Below, piece by piece: positions 8,726 to 18,035 of a stretch of DNA of 64,000 nt. The stretch comes from JABDGM01 sp046349975 (GTDB lineage: Bacteria > Planctomycetota > Planctomycetia > Pirellulales > Lacipirellulaceae): positions 1 through 64,000 of the forward strand of contig JAXMBH010000009.1 of assembly GCA_046349975.1 (NCBI GenBank), read 5' to 3'. A program made the translations under genes and the position numbers. The number at the start of each line of letters is the position of its first letter. Position 1 is the first letter of the stretch. The notes under the pieces are model-generated. The model saw only the letters and a list, made by a program, of their open reading frames with translations. It did no database searches and had not been told where the DNA came from.

Positions 8726-9457
8726 GACACAGCGTAGGTGCGCACTATGGCGCGAGTGGGCAAAAATCGGGAACTCGCGCTGACCCAGCGGAGCGCGCTA
8801 CAGAAAGCTGCCGGCAACGCCGACTAGCCAACATCTCTCTTTGGAAGAAGGCGGAGAAATTGGGGCGAAAACGCCGGCAACGGATTCATCCCCGGCCCCC
8901 CGCCCTCTTCCAAACAGAGCGTGCTGCAAGTCGTCTGGCGGCGTTGTCGCAACAGAAAGCAAATGATGTACCGCGACTACCGCCGCGCGCCTCGCGCGGC
9001 ACCCGCAATGTGTGGCAGACACGCGCAACACTTTAGCTGCAGGCGAGAAGCGCCCGAAAGCAGGCTCAGCAAACAATGCGAACATTTTTGGTGGATGCGA
9101 TTTTCATGCGAAGATCGCCCGCCAAAGTGTGCTGATACGCTCACTTCACTGTGCCCGGTAAGCCGAACGCACGCTCCACGTTCGGGGGGGGCACGGTCGT
9201 CGTTATAGACTTCTTGCAAATCGGCGGCTTGAATTCGGGCCGTACAAACCGCAGCCAGCAGCGATGTGTCGAGGTATAGAACTTGCAACCGCCGACTAAT
9301 TGCGTCTTGCGAATGTCGGGTGCCACTCGCCGCCGCGAGTGCGAAATTGGCGCAAAGATAAAACGAATCCATCCAAAATGGGTTGGCGCTAGCTTGTCCT
9401 GGGCCTTCGATGTAGAAACACGTGCCGGCATCCGCACGACCGAGGAGATTCGCTCCC
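8726..9457. other. Intergenic region with long inverted repeat
   Basis: 732 bases without a supported gene. It holds an inverted repeat with 20-nt arms at 8835-8854 and 8900-8919 (18 of 20 match; CTCTCTTTGGAAG core), a GC-rich loop, and a GC-rich hairpin near 9170-9190. Reading frames on the minus strand across 8977-9555 show no family motif and were not accepted. Confidence 0.5.
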
Positions 9458-9670
9458 ATGTTTGCTGTTGCTCTCATCGTCTTGGCGTTCGCTGTCTTGG
9501 GAACTTTCCTCTGCTGCTTCGCGGTGTTCCTGCAGGAAGCGTTCGCCGGTGACACTTATGATGCGCAGAGCCAGTCGCGCGTGCCGTTGAGAGACCGCCT
9601 TCTTGATCGCGTGCCCAGTTCGGCGGTCGGCTCCTTGCAGCCCACTGCTGCGGTCACATTCAGCATCTAG
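9458..9670 (+). CDS. Small single-pass membrane protein
   Basis: A 70-residue protein starting MFAVALIVLAFAVLG, with one strong hydrophobic helix (residues 1-25) and a polar tail with Arg-rich RVPLRDRLLDRVP. A GAGGAG ribosome binding site at 9441-9446 supports the ATG at 9458 rather than the upstream in-frame ATG. No family recognised. Its stop overlaps by a few bases the end of the DUF1501 remnant on the other strand. Confidence 0.5.
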   Translation: MFAVALIVLAFAVLGTFLCCFAVFLQEAFAGDTYDAQSQSRVPLRDRLLDRVPSSAVGSLQPTAAVTFSI

Positions 9671-9903
9671 CTAAGAATCGGCGTCACAATTTTGCCGCCT
9701 TGGCCGTCGAAGAGCGAGCCGGCCTCTGCGGGTCGTTCGAATGAGGCCTGCTCGCCGCTGCTGCCAATTAGGTGTCGCAGCGTGGCGTGATAATCGTGGT
9801 GCGTGACGACAGTCACCGCATGATGCCCGAACTCAGCCGCTTTCCGAGGCAGGCATCCGCCGCGAATGCCGCTTGGGTCATTCACGTCGGCATATTTCCC
9901 CAA
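9667..9903 (-). pseudogene. C-terminal remnant of a DUF1501 protein
   Basis: Only the last part of a DUF1501 (sulfatase-like fold) protein remains. The motif EFGHHAV, then HDYHATLRHLIG, then LFDGQGGKIVTPILS matches the end of this family, in which the usual sequence is DEFGHHAV...HDLHAT..HLLGLDH...DG.G..V..IL. Roughly 370-400 N-terminal residues are missing: the frame breaks at about 9903, and the next gene's stop lies at 9922. The last residues and stop codon are intact. DUF1501 genes are abundant in planctomycetes, usually paired with DUF1553/DUF1549 genes, none of which is here. Confidence 0.65.
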
Positions 9904-9921
9904 TCGCCGCTCCCAGCCCCG

Positions 9922-10845
9922 CTACTTCTCCGTCTGCGCCCGATACGTGCTCTCAAAAATCTTATCCGCGCTTGCGGTTTCGAACCCGTCGCGGCGATGC
10001 TCCCGCCGCAACTCCGCGCGCGGCAGATCGGCAAATCGCGGCAGCGGCCGCCGTTCGGCAAACTCCACGTATGAGCCCGAAATCCGATGCTGCTCCACGC
10101 CGCCATCCGGACGCGCAAACTCCGCATCGACCATCTCGGCCACCGTCGAGCTCTGTAGCAACAACCCATCGCCGCTCACTTTGATCTCGCCGCCCGAGTC
10201 GTTGAGCTTGAACCCTTTGCGCTTTAAGAACGTATCATATTTATCGAGCGCACCAAAACTGGCCGGCAAGTTGTGAACGCTCACCGTGAAGTGATTGAGA
10301 TAGTAGCGATTGTAAATGACCCACGCCGCGTACTCGCTCTCCTCGGCGAGCCGTTCATAGTCGGGCCAAGTCGGAGTCCGCCACAGAGGCGTGTGCAGAA
10401 ACGCGTCGACGGCCGCACCGTCGTCCAGGTCGAGTGCGTCAACCGGGTCCGACTTTACCTCATCGGTATACGAGCCAATGATCCGCTGCGCTTCGGTGCT
10501 CAAGTCGCCCACTCGCAACTCGCTAATGAAAATCCGCGGATACTTCGGCTCCGGCGGCGCGTACCATTTCGCGTCGAGTTTCTTCTGCTCGAACTTATAC
10601 TGGTCGCGGCGTTCGTAACCCAAGTGCAAAAAAATCTTCTCGAGCGACTTAATGCCCAGCTGCGGCACGCCCATCGTGCGAAACGCGATGTGATCATTTT
10701 CGATGTCGTCGGCCGTAGCGATCATCCCTTCGGCAATCATGCAGCGAATCACGCGCTCTACATCCGGCACGCGCTCGCGATACCGCCGCATCAATCCAGT
10801 CATCACAAAATCCAGCGTAGCGGTCGACACACTCGCAGAATTCAT
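9922..10845 (-). CDS. DUF1338 (2-oxoadipate dioxygenase/decarboxylase-like)
   Basis: A 307-residue DUF1338 protein. The family includes HglS/YdcJ, non-heme iron enzymes converting 2-oxoadipate to D-2-hydroxyglutarate in lysine catabolism; plant members act in the same pathway. HIAFRTMG near the N-terminus carries the first metal His, YLNHFTVSVHNL the second conserved region, and a Glu-containing strand (GSYVEFAERRP) lies near the end. The ATG at 10845 (MNSASVS) is preferred over one 42 bases upstream. No other lysine-pathway genes are nearby. Confidence 0.8.
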   Translation of the reverse strand: MNSASVSTATLDFVMTGLMRRYRERVPDVERVIRCMIAEGMIATADDIENDHIAFRTMGVPQLGIKSLEKIFLHLGYERRDQYKFEQKKLDAKWYAPPEPKYPRIFISELRVGDLSTEAQRIIGSYTDEVKSDPVDALDLDDGAAVDAFLHTPLWRTPTWPDYERLAEESEYAAWVIYNRYYLNHFTVSVHNLPASFGALDKYDTFLKRKGFKLNDSGGEIKVSGDGLLLQSSTVAEMVDAEFARPDGGVEQHRISGSYVEFAERRPLPRFADLPRAELRREHRRDGFETASADKIFESTYRAQTEK

Positions 10846-10958
10846 CGGCGCACTCTCTTCGGTAGCGACGGGCGGCACTCCTGTCACCCATTAGCGATAA
10901 TGCAAATCACATTCGCGACAAAACACGGCAGCTGAGCCGCCCGCCGTGCGACAACCGC

Positions 10959-11873
10959 CTACTTGGTCCCCAGCTCACTCGCCTGTGGAGTCACCTTGTC
11001 AATATTCGGCGACGTGTTCGCTTCTTCCTCGCGAACCGCCCACGAAATTCCGCCAACCACTAAATTCTGGAACTCGGGGCTTGTCCATACGTCCTCGCGA
11101 TGCCCCATCGATGTGTAGAACACACGCCCGTCGCCGTAGAGCCGAATCCAACTGCCTGGGTACGCCGGCCGTTCGTACATCGGGCCGTTCATGCCTTTGG
11201 TTTCGTTGACGAGCACCACGTGCAAGTTCTTGCCGAAGTTCTTGAGCGCATACCACTCTTCATGCTTCGTGAATCCGCCATCCAAACTTTCGCAGCCCGG
11301 GAACTTCGGATCGGCCACCGACATCGTCGCCTTCTGTTGCGCACCGTGCACGATGAACTCGCCGCCCAGCATGTTGATATATGGATCCCGTTTATCCTCC
11401 GACTGATTCTCATTCGCCGGCCCAGGCGTGTGGAAGGTATCCGATGCGCAGTGGAATCCAACAAAGCCCTTGCCGCCCCGAATCGCATCGAGCAACTGAG
11501 CTTTGGCTTCTTTACTCATCGGCGCACTGCCATCCGTCGCTTTTTCGGCGGTGAGGTCGCCCGTGGTGTAGAACAAAAACGCATCGAACTTGGCGATGTT
11601 CTCGGGCGTGAACACGCCGCCATCCTTCGTGCTCGTGAGTTCCCAGCCATGCTTCTCGCAAATCGGCCGCAGCACATTCTCGGCATAGCACGGCTGGCCG
11701 TCCTTCTCGGTTACGACCGAATGCTGAAAGCCTTGCGACCGATGATAGAACAAGAGCTTATGCTTGGCCTTTGTCTCTTCTGCCCGCGCGGCCCCCATGG
11801 ACGACGCCACGAGCGCAATTGCACTCATTCCAACCAATGCCGCCTGCCACACTCGCACTTGCATACGTCGCAT
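10959..11873 (-). CDS. ThuA domain protein, exported
   Basis: A 304-residue protein with a signal peptide (cleavage likely after GAARA, residue about 31) and a ThuA-like (trehalose utilization, glutamine amidotransferase-like fold) domain. Visible motifs are KLLFYHRSQGFQHSVV, GGKGFVGFHCASDTFH, GGEFIVHGAQQ, HEEWYAL and VFYTSMGHREDVW. Planctomycetes carry many secreted ThuA proteins, thought to act in sugar metabolism, but most substrates are unknown. The gene is alone on its strand here. Confidence 0.88.
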   Translation of the reverse strand: MRRMQVRVWQAALVGMSAIALVASSMGAARAEETKAKHKLLFYHRSQGFQHSVVTEKDGQPCYAENVLRPICEKHGWELTSTKDGGVFTPENIAKFDAFLFYTTGDLTAEKATDGSAPMSKEAKAQLLDAIRGGKGFVGFHCASDTFHTPGPANENQSEDKRDPYINMLGGEFIVHGAQQKATMSVADPKFPGCESLDGGFTKHEEWYALKNFGKNLHVVLVNETKGMNGPMYERPAYPGSWIRLYGDGRVFYTSMGHREDVWTSPEFQNLVVGGISWAVREEEANTSPNIDKVTPQASELGTK

Positions 11874-12244
11874 GATGTTCCCTTTACGCCCTCAGGCAAA
11901 GAATGACTCCGGGCCTATCCCGCCGGCCAACCCCAGCGAGCCCATTCTAATCGCCCCACACCCCCCTGGAAATGCGCGCAGGCCAAGTTCCATCTTCCTG
12001 ATAGAAAGGGAGGTTTCGCTAGTCGGCAGCGCCCGTTGCGAATCAGCGACCCGTCCTTTGGCCGCTTCCGCGGGGCGGCGGCAAAGTCGCCGCAGTCGGT
12101 ATAAGTGGAGTTGCGTACGTGGCGGTGTCTATCGCGGCGGTCCTTCAGCAATTCAGACCAAGCACGTCATGCCGACGTAATCACTATCGAACCGCGCGAA
12201 ACGATCTCAGTCCCCCGAACGCTCCCCGATTGCCGTTGTCCGCC
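11874..12244. other. Intergenic spacer, no gene seen
   Basis: 371 bases between divergent genes. A GC-rich imperfect hairpin lies at about 12062-12095. No FliA-type promoter was found before the flagellin-like gene. Confidence 0.35.
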
Positions 12245-12985
12245 ATGACCGCACTTACCGTCGGAGCGCGTGGCGTTGATCACGCACTCTGGCGAAATTA
12301 CGAACAGAACTCCGATCGGGTTAACGCCTCGATTGAGCGTCTTTCCACGGGCAAACGCATCAACCGCCCGAAAGACGATCCCGCCGGCTTCGTCGCCGTC
12401 GCAGAACTGCGCAAGGAATTGCAGGACCTGAATACGAAACTGAAGGGCATTTCGCGCGAGCGGCAACAAAGCCACGTGCAGCAATCGGGCCTCGCTAACA
12501 TTCAGACGGCGCTCTTGGACCTGCGCGGCCGCATCGAAGACGCCGCCGACGGGTTCATCACGGCCGAACAGCGTTCTGCTCTCGAAAGTGAAATCGACCT
12601 CGCGGCCGACGCCGTCAACCGCGTCGCCAAGCTCACGAATACCAACGATGTCGTTTCGATTGATTCCAACACGCTGCAGGCGCTGCTCCCGGCCGACGCC
12701 GCATCCGCAGCGGTGATCGAAGAAAAGTCCGACGCCGTGCTGCAACAGCGCACTGAATTGGCCGCATACGAACATACGCATCTCGCCACGTTCGAACGGA
12801 TCTACCAAGACCAGGTTGTCATCACGACGCAAACGATCAGCATGATCGAAGACGTCGATTTCGCCGCCGAGACAGCGAACCTCGTGCAAGGGCAGATTCT
12901 GCAGCAAGGGGCGATGGCCGCACTCAGCTATTCGAACCGCGAGCGCGTCGATCAGCTCAAACAGCTCCTCGACAAAATCGCGTAG
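12245..12985 (+). CDS. Short flagellin-like protein
   Basis: A 246-residue protein with both conserved ends of flagellin/FlgL proteins. The N-terminal D0/D1 helix contains SIERLSTGKRINRPKDDPAGF and the C-terminal helix contains IEDVDFAAETANLVQGQIL followed by QQGAMAALSYSNR. The middle is short and helical with no D2/D3 domain, so it is smaller than most flagellins. Such proteins assemble the flagellar filament or hook-filament junction. No other flagellar gene is in the window. The ATG at 12245 is chosen because the 42 preceding in-frame residues are unlike the family. Confidence 0.82.
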   Translation: MTALTVGARGVDHALWRNYEQNSDRVNASIERLSTGKRINRPKDDPAGFVAVAELRKELQDLNTKLKGISRERQQSHVQQSGLANIQTALLDLRGRIEDAADGFITAEQRSALESEIDLAADAVNRVAKLTNTNDVVSIDSNTLQALLPADAASAAVIEEKSDAVLQQRTELAAYEHTHLATFERIYQDQVVITTQTISMIEDVDFAAETANLVQGQILQQGAMAALSYSNRERVDQLKQLLDKIA

Positions 12986-13143
12986 ATCTCAGGGTAGCGC
13001 AGCCCCAGCAGCTGAAATCGCAAGAATTCCAGTCGCGTGCCAGCCGGCGCCGGCCCACATTCATTGACGCCGCCCCGCCGCCGACTACACTTGTGTATTA
13101 ACGCCTCGGGCCGCCATCTTCCGCATTGCACCTTGACCTCTCG

Positions 13144-13545
13144 ATGCCGCTCTCTCCTCAACTTCTAATTGCGGTGAAGGCAGGCAATTGGCCCGATGGC
13201 ATCGACCAGGTCGTCACGTTCGGCTACATCGCACTTATTCTTGGCGTGCTCGCCGCCGGCTATATCTGCATGGTGCTCGATATCCGCGCCTACTTGCGTT
13301 CGCTGCGCCGGGCGCTCGTTGTCATCACGCACTATCGCGTTGAACTACCCGCCTGGATCCGCCGCGATACGCCCCGTTGCATTCAAGCACTCGGCCTGCG
13401 GTTGCCCTGTTCTGCTGCTGACGTGCTCGATGCTTATCGCCAAAAAGTGAAGCTGTTACACCCCGACCGGGGCGGCAACAAACGTGAATTCCTCCGCCTC
13501 CAGCAACACTTCGAGCAAGCGATGGCGCTGCTAACCAAGGACTGA
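13144..13545 (+). CDS. Membrane-anchored J-domain protein
   Basis: A 133-residue protein with one transmembrane helix (about residues 22-46, TFGYIALILGVLAAGYICMV) and a C-terminal partial J domain. Its helix II/III carries the HPD motif in KVKLLHPDRGGNKREF, which stimulates Hsp70 ATPase. It is shorter than typical DnaJ proteins and has no zinc or substrate domains, so a membrane-tethered co-chaperone is likely. ATG at 13144 is preferred to TTG at 13126. Confidence 0.75.
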   Translation: MPLSPQLLIAVKAGNWPDGIDQVVTFGYIALILGVLAAGYICMVLDIRAYLRSLRRALVVITHYRVELPAWIRRDTPRCIQALGLRLPCSAADVLDAYRQKVKLLHPDRGGNKREFLRLQQHFEQAMALLTKD

Positions 13546-13570
13546 TCACTCCGCAGCGGAACGCCTCGGC

Positions 13571-13602
13571 TAGATAGCCCAGCCCTCCGGGCTGGCGCCA
13601 GC
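13571..13602. repeat. GC-rich palindromic repeat, family A
   Basis: AGCCCTCCGGGCT hairpin between convergent genes; same family as 661-690. Confidence 0.5.
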
Positions 13603-13603
13603 C

Positions 13604-16600
13604 TCATTCACGTATCGTCTTGCGAACCATCTGCTTCTGCGGGACTTCATCCTCGGCCTTGTCGTTCCCGCCATCTGTCTCGTTCTTCCCGGGCTTCTGT
13701 TCCTCGTTCAGCGCGTCCTTATCTGGCGGCGGAAGCGGGTCACCTGCTCCGTCGTCCATCTTTTCTCGCTCAGCTTTTCCGGGCTCGCCCTGCGCGGCTT
13801 CCGGTGTCGCCATGACTTTCTTGCCCGCGCCATCCTTCGCAGAGCTTTCTGCCGGCTGCTCCTCAACGACCTCCGGTCGTGGCCCGGTATCAACCAGCAG
13901 ATATCCGGCCCAAAAGAACGGATGATCCGCCTTAGGCAAGTCGCCCGTTTCGTCCGACCGCTTCAGCCGCGGCTCGCGCGACATGTCGAGCGGCGCTTCG
14001 CGCGCGAGCAGGCACGCCCGTTGCCAAGCATCGGACGCAACCGAGGCTGCCGACTCCTTGGCAAACTCTCGCACCAGATCGAAGTTCGTCCGACCGCCGG
14101 TGCGCCACCGCGTTATAAGAATCGTGCGGGCGCCGCCCGACATCAAGTTGCACAGCGACTCGAAGATTTCGCCGCCCGGCTTGGCGTGTTTTGCTCCACG
14201 CTTCGAGATTTTCAAACCCTGTTCGGCTTCCGTCGAAAAACCCGTAAGCACGATCTGCTCGGGGCCGCTGCTCGGCAACGTCACCCAATTGTTGAGTGCG
14301 TCGCGATTGCCCTTCGTGCGTGGCATGATCGACGCCGCCTCGCCCACCTCGGCGTTGGCGGCAACATCGTCCATGACGACGAGTTGCTCAAACAGCGCGG
14401 CCATCAAATTAGCCGGCTGCGACAGCGACTCGCCGAGCACCACCGGCCCCGTCAGATCGCTCTTGAGTTCCTGAACAAGCGCCTCGCGATCCGCGTTGTC
14501 GCTGCCAAACTTGAGGTCGTTTGCCACGACCGCCGTGCGTTGCGCGCGTCGCAACGGTTGCGGCCGCGCGACGGCGAGCGCCGCCGTTGGCCCGTACCGC
14601 ATGGGGAACAAGTCGGCCAGCAACTTTTCGCCGGCTGTTCCGCCCGGCGTAAGGCACTCGAACGGCAGATACCATAGCAAGTCATCCGGCACGATGATGA
14701 GGCCCTTCACTTTCGTGAGATCGAGCTTCGCGTCGGTGAAGATTGCCTCATACGCTTGCTTCGAGGTGACTCGCCACGCATCGTCCTTCAATTCGGCGAC
14801 CGCGATTTGCCGATTGGCGCCGTAATTTCCCAGCGCCTTCAAGAAGCCGCTTAAACCGTTGCGCAGCTTTCGTGATTCGGGAAGCTGCCAGATACGCGTT
14901 TCGGTCGAAGTCAGCACGAAACCATACAGGTTGCCAGCCGCGGTTTGAAATTCGACGAGTGCCTCGCCGGGCGCGAGCGACTTCTGCAAATCCGCCGTCG
15001 ATTGAAACGGCGGAAACTCAGACGCGGTTGGCAAACGACGAACGGCCAGTTGAATCAGCATCCCTTGGCGATCGACAACATTCCGCCCCCACGTGTCAAA
15101 AAGTTGTCCAAGCGACTTGGTCTCCGCCGCGGTGCTCGGCATGATTGGGCTGGACGCCAATTGATCGTGAACCTTCTGCGCGGCATCCGCGAGGGTTTGG
15201 TAATTTGCGAAGGTCGCTAGAATCTTTTGCCGCTCGAGCAGCGCCTCCGACGAAAGCTCAGCGACCGGTGTCTCGAGGATGGCCCGCAGCGCCAGCAGTC
15301 GTCCGCCGAAAGGCTGGCTCGCCAAATATTGCCGCCGCTTCGTCCGTTCCGCAACCTCCAGTGCGAGCGCCGGGTCTTTGCGCTCCAATGCCGCCAGGAA
15401 CCAGCGCTCAAAGCCCGCTGATTGATCGGTCTGCAGCACGGCCATCGAGTCGAGCGGGTCGCGCATCCAATCCACCGGCGAAGGATCGGCCAGCAGCGCT
15501 TTGTAGAAGTCGACTGCCAGCCGCGGCGATGCTTTGCCCGCGTCATACAGCTGGCTCGTCAGCTGGATCTGAAAGTTCCGTTTCGACATGCCAGCTTGCG
15601 CAGCCAGCGCCCGTGTCAGTGCTTCGCCGCCGGCTTCCAACTTGCCCTGCAACAGGAACAGCGCGGCCTGCACATACAAATGATGCACCGCGGGCACGCA
15701 GCCACGCATTTCGCCCATGCGCCGCCCGGCGTCTTCGATTAACGTCGCGGCGCCGGCTAGTTGGCCCTGCCACAGCAAGCTCTCCGCTTGCGCGAGCCGC
15801 AACTTCACCGCCGTGTGCTGCATGCGGTTCGTTTGCGCCCAGTTCGCCATCGGCTCAAGTGGCGGATACACGCCGCCGACCCCCATCGCCATGTGATTGA
15901 TCCAACCATGGAGCGCGCTGTCGGTCAGCACATCCCAATCGTCGAAATAGAACGCCGAGAAGCCGGCCTCTGCGAACAACTGCGCCGCCCGCCGCTGGTC
16001 GCCCTTGAGAACCGCCACGCGACCTTGCTCAAGCAGCGCCGTCGGCGTGAGCGGATGATCGAGCTGGCCGCTCACGACAAGCGCCCTGCCAAGCAGCGCT
16101 TCGGCCTCATCCAATTTGCCAACGCTTTCCTCCGCCAGGCCGTGCAGCACATCGATCCACGCATTCGACCAGTGATTCGCGGGCGCGAGGCCGCCGCGCG
16201 CGAGCACGAGTGACAACTCTTTCGAAAGTGAATCTTGCGGCGAGAGCGGCCCCAGGATTTCGGTCCGGCGGCGAATCGCCAGCGCCGTGGCCCGCATGAT
16301 CTCGACGACATTCACCCGCCAAAACATCGGCTCGCGCACCACGCCGCCCTGCTGATACGCGCGCTGCGCATCCAGATCGCCGACCAGGACTTGTTCGTTG
16401 TTCGGAAATTGCCCCAACACAAAGCTCCGCGAACTCTGCCCCCACGGCGGCGCTCGGCGCGCGCGGCTCGGATCCGGCCGCGGCCCGTTTGCCCCCGCTT
16501 GAAACTTCACCTGCAGCAGCCAGTTTGGGTACGCCAGAAATTGCTGGCAGGCTTGATCGAACTCGGCGAGAGCATCGGCATTGCGACCTTCCTGGTACAA

Positions 16601-16846
16601 CACCTCGCCGAGCATCGCGTGGTAACAAATCGAGTCGATCCACCGCGTTTGCGCGGTGCGAACGCCACGCTGGGCCTCGCGGCGCAGTTCGCGCTCCGCA
16701 GTCTTATATTCGCCGCCATGAAATGCTTCCACGGCCGCGTAATATGGAGCGTGCGGAATTTCATCCATCAGCTGAGCAAATGTTGACGTCGCCGATAGCA
16801 ACGCCAGCAATGCACTCACGCCGCAAACGCGCGCATTCGAACGCAT
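13604..16846 (-). CDS. Exported TPR protein with degenerate CHAT domain
   Basis: A 1080-residue secreted protein. A signal peptide (MRSNARVCGVSALLALLS, Ala-Gln cleavage near 25) favours the ATG at 16846. Residues about 30-470 are TPR-like helical repeats, and residues about 600-960 resemble a CHAT domain (caspase-like, HetF-associated with TPRs), with LIIVPDDLLWYLPFECL and GGARTILITRWRTGG. The usual catalytic LSACETG segment reads LTGFSTEAEQG, so the nucleophilic Cys appears lost. The C-terminal 100 residues are charged low-complexity. It is probably a binding scaffold rather than a protease. Neighbours give no clue. Confidence 0.72.
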   Translation of the reverse strand: MRSNARVCGVSALLALLSATSTFAQLMDEIPHAPYYAAVEAFHGGEYKTAERELRREAQRGVRTAQTRWIDSICYHAMLGEVLYQEGRNADALAEFDQACQQFLAYPNWLLQVKFQAGANGPRPDPSRARRAPPWGQSSRSFVLGQFPNNEQVLVGDLDAQRAYQQGGVVREPMFWRVNVVEIMRATALAIRRRTEILGPLSPQDSLSKELSLVLARGGLAPANHWSNAWIDVLHGLAEESVGKLDEAEALLGRALVVSGQLDHPLTPTALLEQGRVAVLKGDQRRAAQLFAEAGFSAFYFDDWDVLTDSALHGWINHMAMGVGGVYPPLEPMANWAQTNRMQHTAVKLRLAQAESLLWQGQLAGAATLIEDAGRRMGEMRGCVPAVHHLYVQAALFLLQGKLEAGGEALTRALAAQAGMSKRNFQIQLTSQLYDAGKASPRLAVDFYKALLADPSPVDWMRDPLDSMAVLQTDQSAGFERWFLAALERKDPALALEVAERTKRRQYLASQPFGGRLLALRAILETPVAELSSEALLERQKILATFANYQTLADAAQKVHDQLASSPIMPSTAAETKSLGQLFDTWGRNVVDRQGMLIQLAVRRLPTASEFPPFQSTADLQKSLAPGEALVEFQTAAGNLYGFVLTSTETRIWQLPESRKLRNGLSGFLKALGNYGANRQIAVAELKDDAWRVTSKQAYEAIFTDAKLDLTKVKGLIIVPDDLLWYLPFECLTPGGTAGEKLLADLFPMRYGPTAALAVARPQPLRRAQRTAVVANDLKFGSDNADREALVQELKSDLTGPVVLGESLSQPANLMAALFEQLVVMDDVAANAEVGEAASIMPRTKGNRDALNNWVTLPSSGPEQIVLTGFSTEAEQGLKISKRGAKHAKPGGEIFESLCNLMSGGARTILITRWRTGGRTNFDLVREFAKESAASVASDAWQRACLLAREAPLDMSREPRLKRSDETGDLPKADHPFFWAGYLLVDTGPRPEVVEEQPAESSAKDGAGKKVMATPEAAQGEPGKAEREKMDDGAGDPLPPPDKDALNEEQKPGKNETDGGNDKAEDEVPQKQMVRKTIRE

Positions 16847-17327
16847 GGCCCGATCTCCCATTGATGAGCGTGGAGCAAGGAGCCTAGAGCGACGAGCAAG
16901 AAACCGGATCTGCAGGTCTTACTCGCTGCCCAGTTGTCTCTGTGCCCAGGCCGCTATCGCGCCGCCGGTTGGCCTCTCTCGTATCGCGCTAGCGCACCAC
17001 TGCATTCTATCAATTTCCAGACTTAAGAGTGGCACGAGATCAATCAAGGGGTGGCTGGGGTCGAGCGCAGCGAACCCCCAGGCCACCACGATTGACGTAG
17101 CGCACTGGGGGCTCGCAGAACCTCGCCCCCAGCCACCCCACATGACGTTTCGATCCCGCCAGCACTGCCGCCATGCTGCCGCTCGTCCCGCCGCTTTGTG
17201 ACAAACTTTGAAACTTCGCAAAGCTTTTCCGGTTATGCAGACGATAACGGTTGTACGGTGGAGCCCAGCGAGCCGGCGGTCCGGCGTTTCGCCCTGAACC
17301 TCTGCCCTCATGATGGCAGATACAACC
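16847..17327. other. Intergenic region with long inverted repeat
   Basis: 480 bases without a gene. A 92-bp inverted repeat (17048-17139) has 18-nt arms that match at 17 positions (GGGGTGGCTGGGG core) and an inner arm pair around GCGA.CCCCCAG. A G/A-rich stretch at 16868-16902 belongs to the GAGCGAGGA-type repeat family seen elsewhere. Confidence 0.6.
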
Positions 17328-17579
17328 ATGAACCAATCCAAACCCAAGCTCTCGGCCGCGTGGAAGATCGCACTGGTCCTGGTGTGGCCGGCCGTCGCGT
17401 TGTTCACAGGTTGCCAAGTTGAAGTCGCAGGGCAGACACTCCCCAGCCCGTGGTACCTGACCGACGACGTTCAGTACTACCCGCCGGGCTCGGAGTTCAA
17501 GCTCGCTCGCGAAGCGGCCGCCGCTCAGGAGCAAGCTGAAGCCGTGAAGAGCCAGCCGCAACAGGCCCCGGCTCCCTAA
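17328..17579 (+). CDS. Small lineage-specific lipoprotein
   Basis: An 83-residue protein with a lipoprotein signal (KIALVLVWPAVALFTGC, lipobox FTGC, Cys about 30). The mature part has SPWYLTDDVQYYPPGSEFKL followed by an Ala/Gln/Glu-rich tail. Short proteins with this YYPPGxEFKL segment look planctomycete-specific from memory; the role is unknown. ATG at 17328 is preferred over one 18 bases upstream. Confidence 0.65.
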   Translation: MNQSKPKLSAAWKIALVLVWPAVALFTGCQVEVAGQTLPSPWYLTDDVQYYPPGSEFKLAREAAAAQEQAEAVKSQPQQAPAP

Positions 17580-18035
17580 GCCGCCTGAACGCTACTTAAT
17601 ACACTTAGCCGCGGCGCGCGCTTTTTATTGCACCTCCTCGGCCGCGAGGCTGACCACATCGGGTGCCGCCGAACCGCGCGCACGCCTCTCCGGCGCTGGC
17701 TGCAATGGGATTATTGCGCCTCTCTACGCTTTGCTTGACAAACTAAAGCACGATCGCACCTTCGCGCGCTGACAATAGACGGAAGCAGCCCAATTCTGGC
17801 CAGCCTGAACGTTCCTTTCACTGGGATTCCTGGCGCTGCTTGCTTTCATGACGGAGGCCGATCGCCCGCCCTAGCCGCCGTAAGCCCGGCGATTCAAGAC
17901 ACCGGGTTCTATCACGCTGGGACATCGTGGGTACAATGCAGGAGGCTTCGTAAGAGCCAGCCTGCGCTGCGTGCTGGCGATCCGTGATTGCTGGCATCGC
18001 TTCCCACAACCGTTTCGGGCAAAAGGAACATCGAG
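17580..18035. other. Intergenic spacer, no gene seen
   Basis: 456 bases. A GC-rich segment followed by CTTTTTATT at about 17611-17628 could be a weak terminator for the lipoprotein gene. Nothing else is supported. Confidence 0.35.

Noticed and set aside
8977..9555. A 192-codon minus-strand frame, part reading VLYLDTSLLAAV like a PIN start
   Set aside because: The rest is Cys/Arg-rich and unlike a PIN domain; no other acidic catalytic residues were seen.
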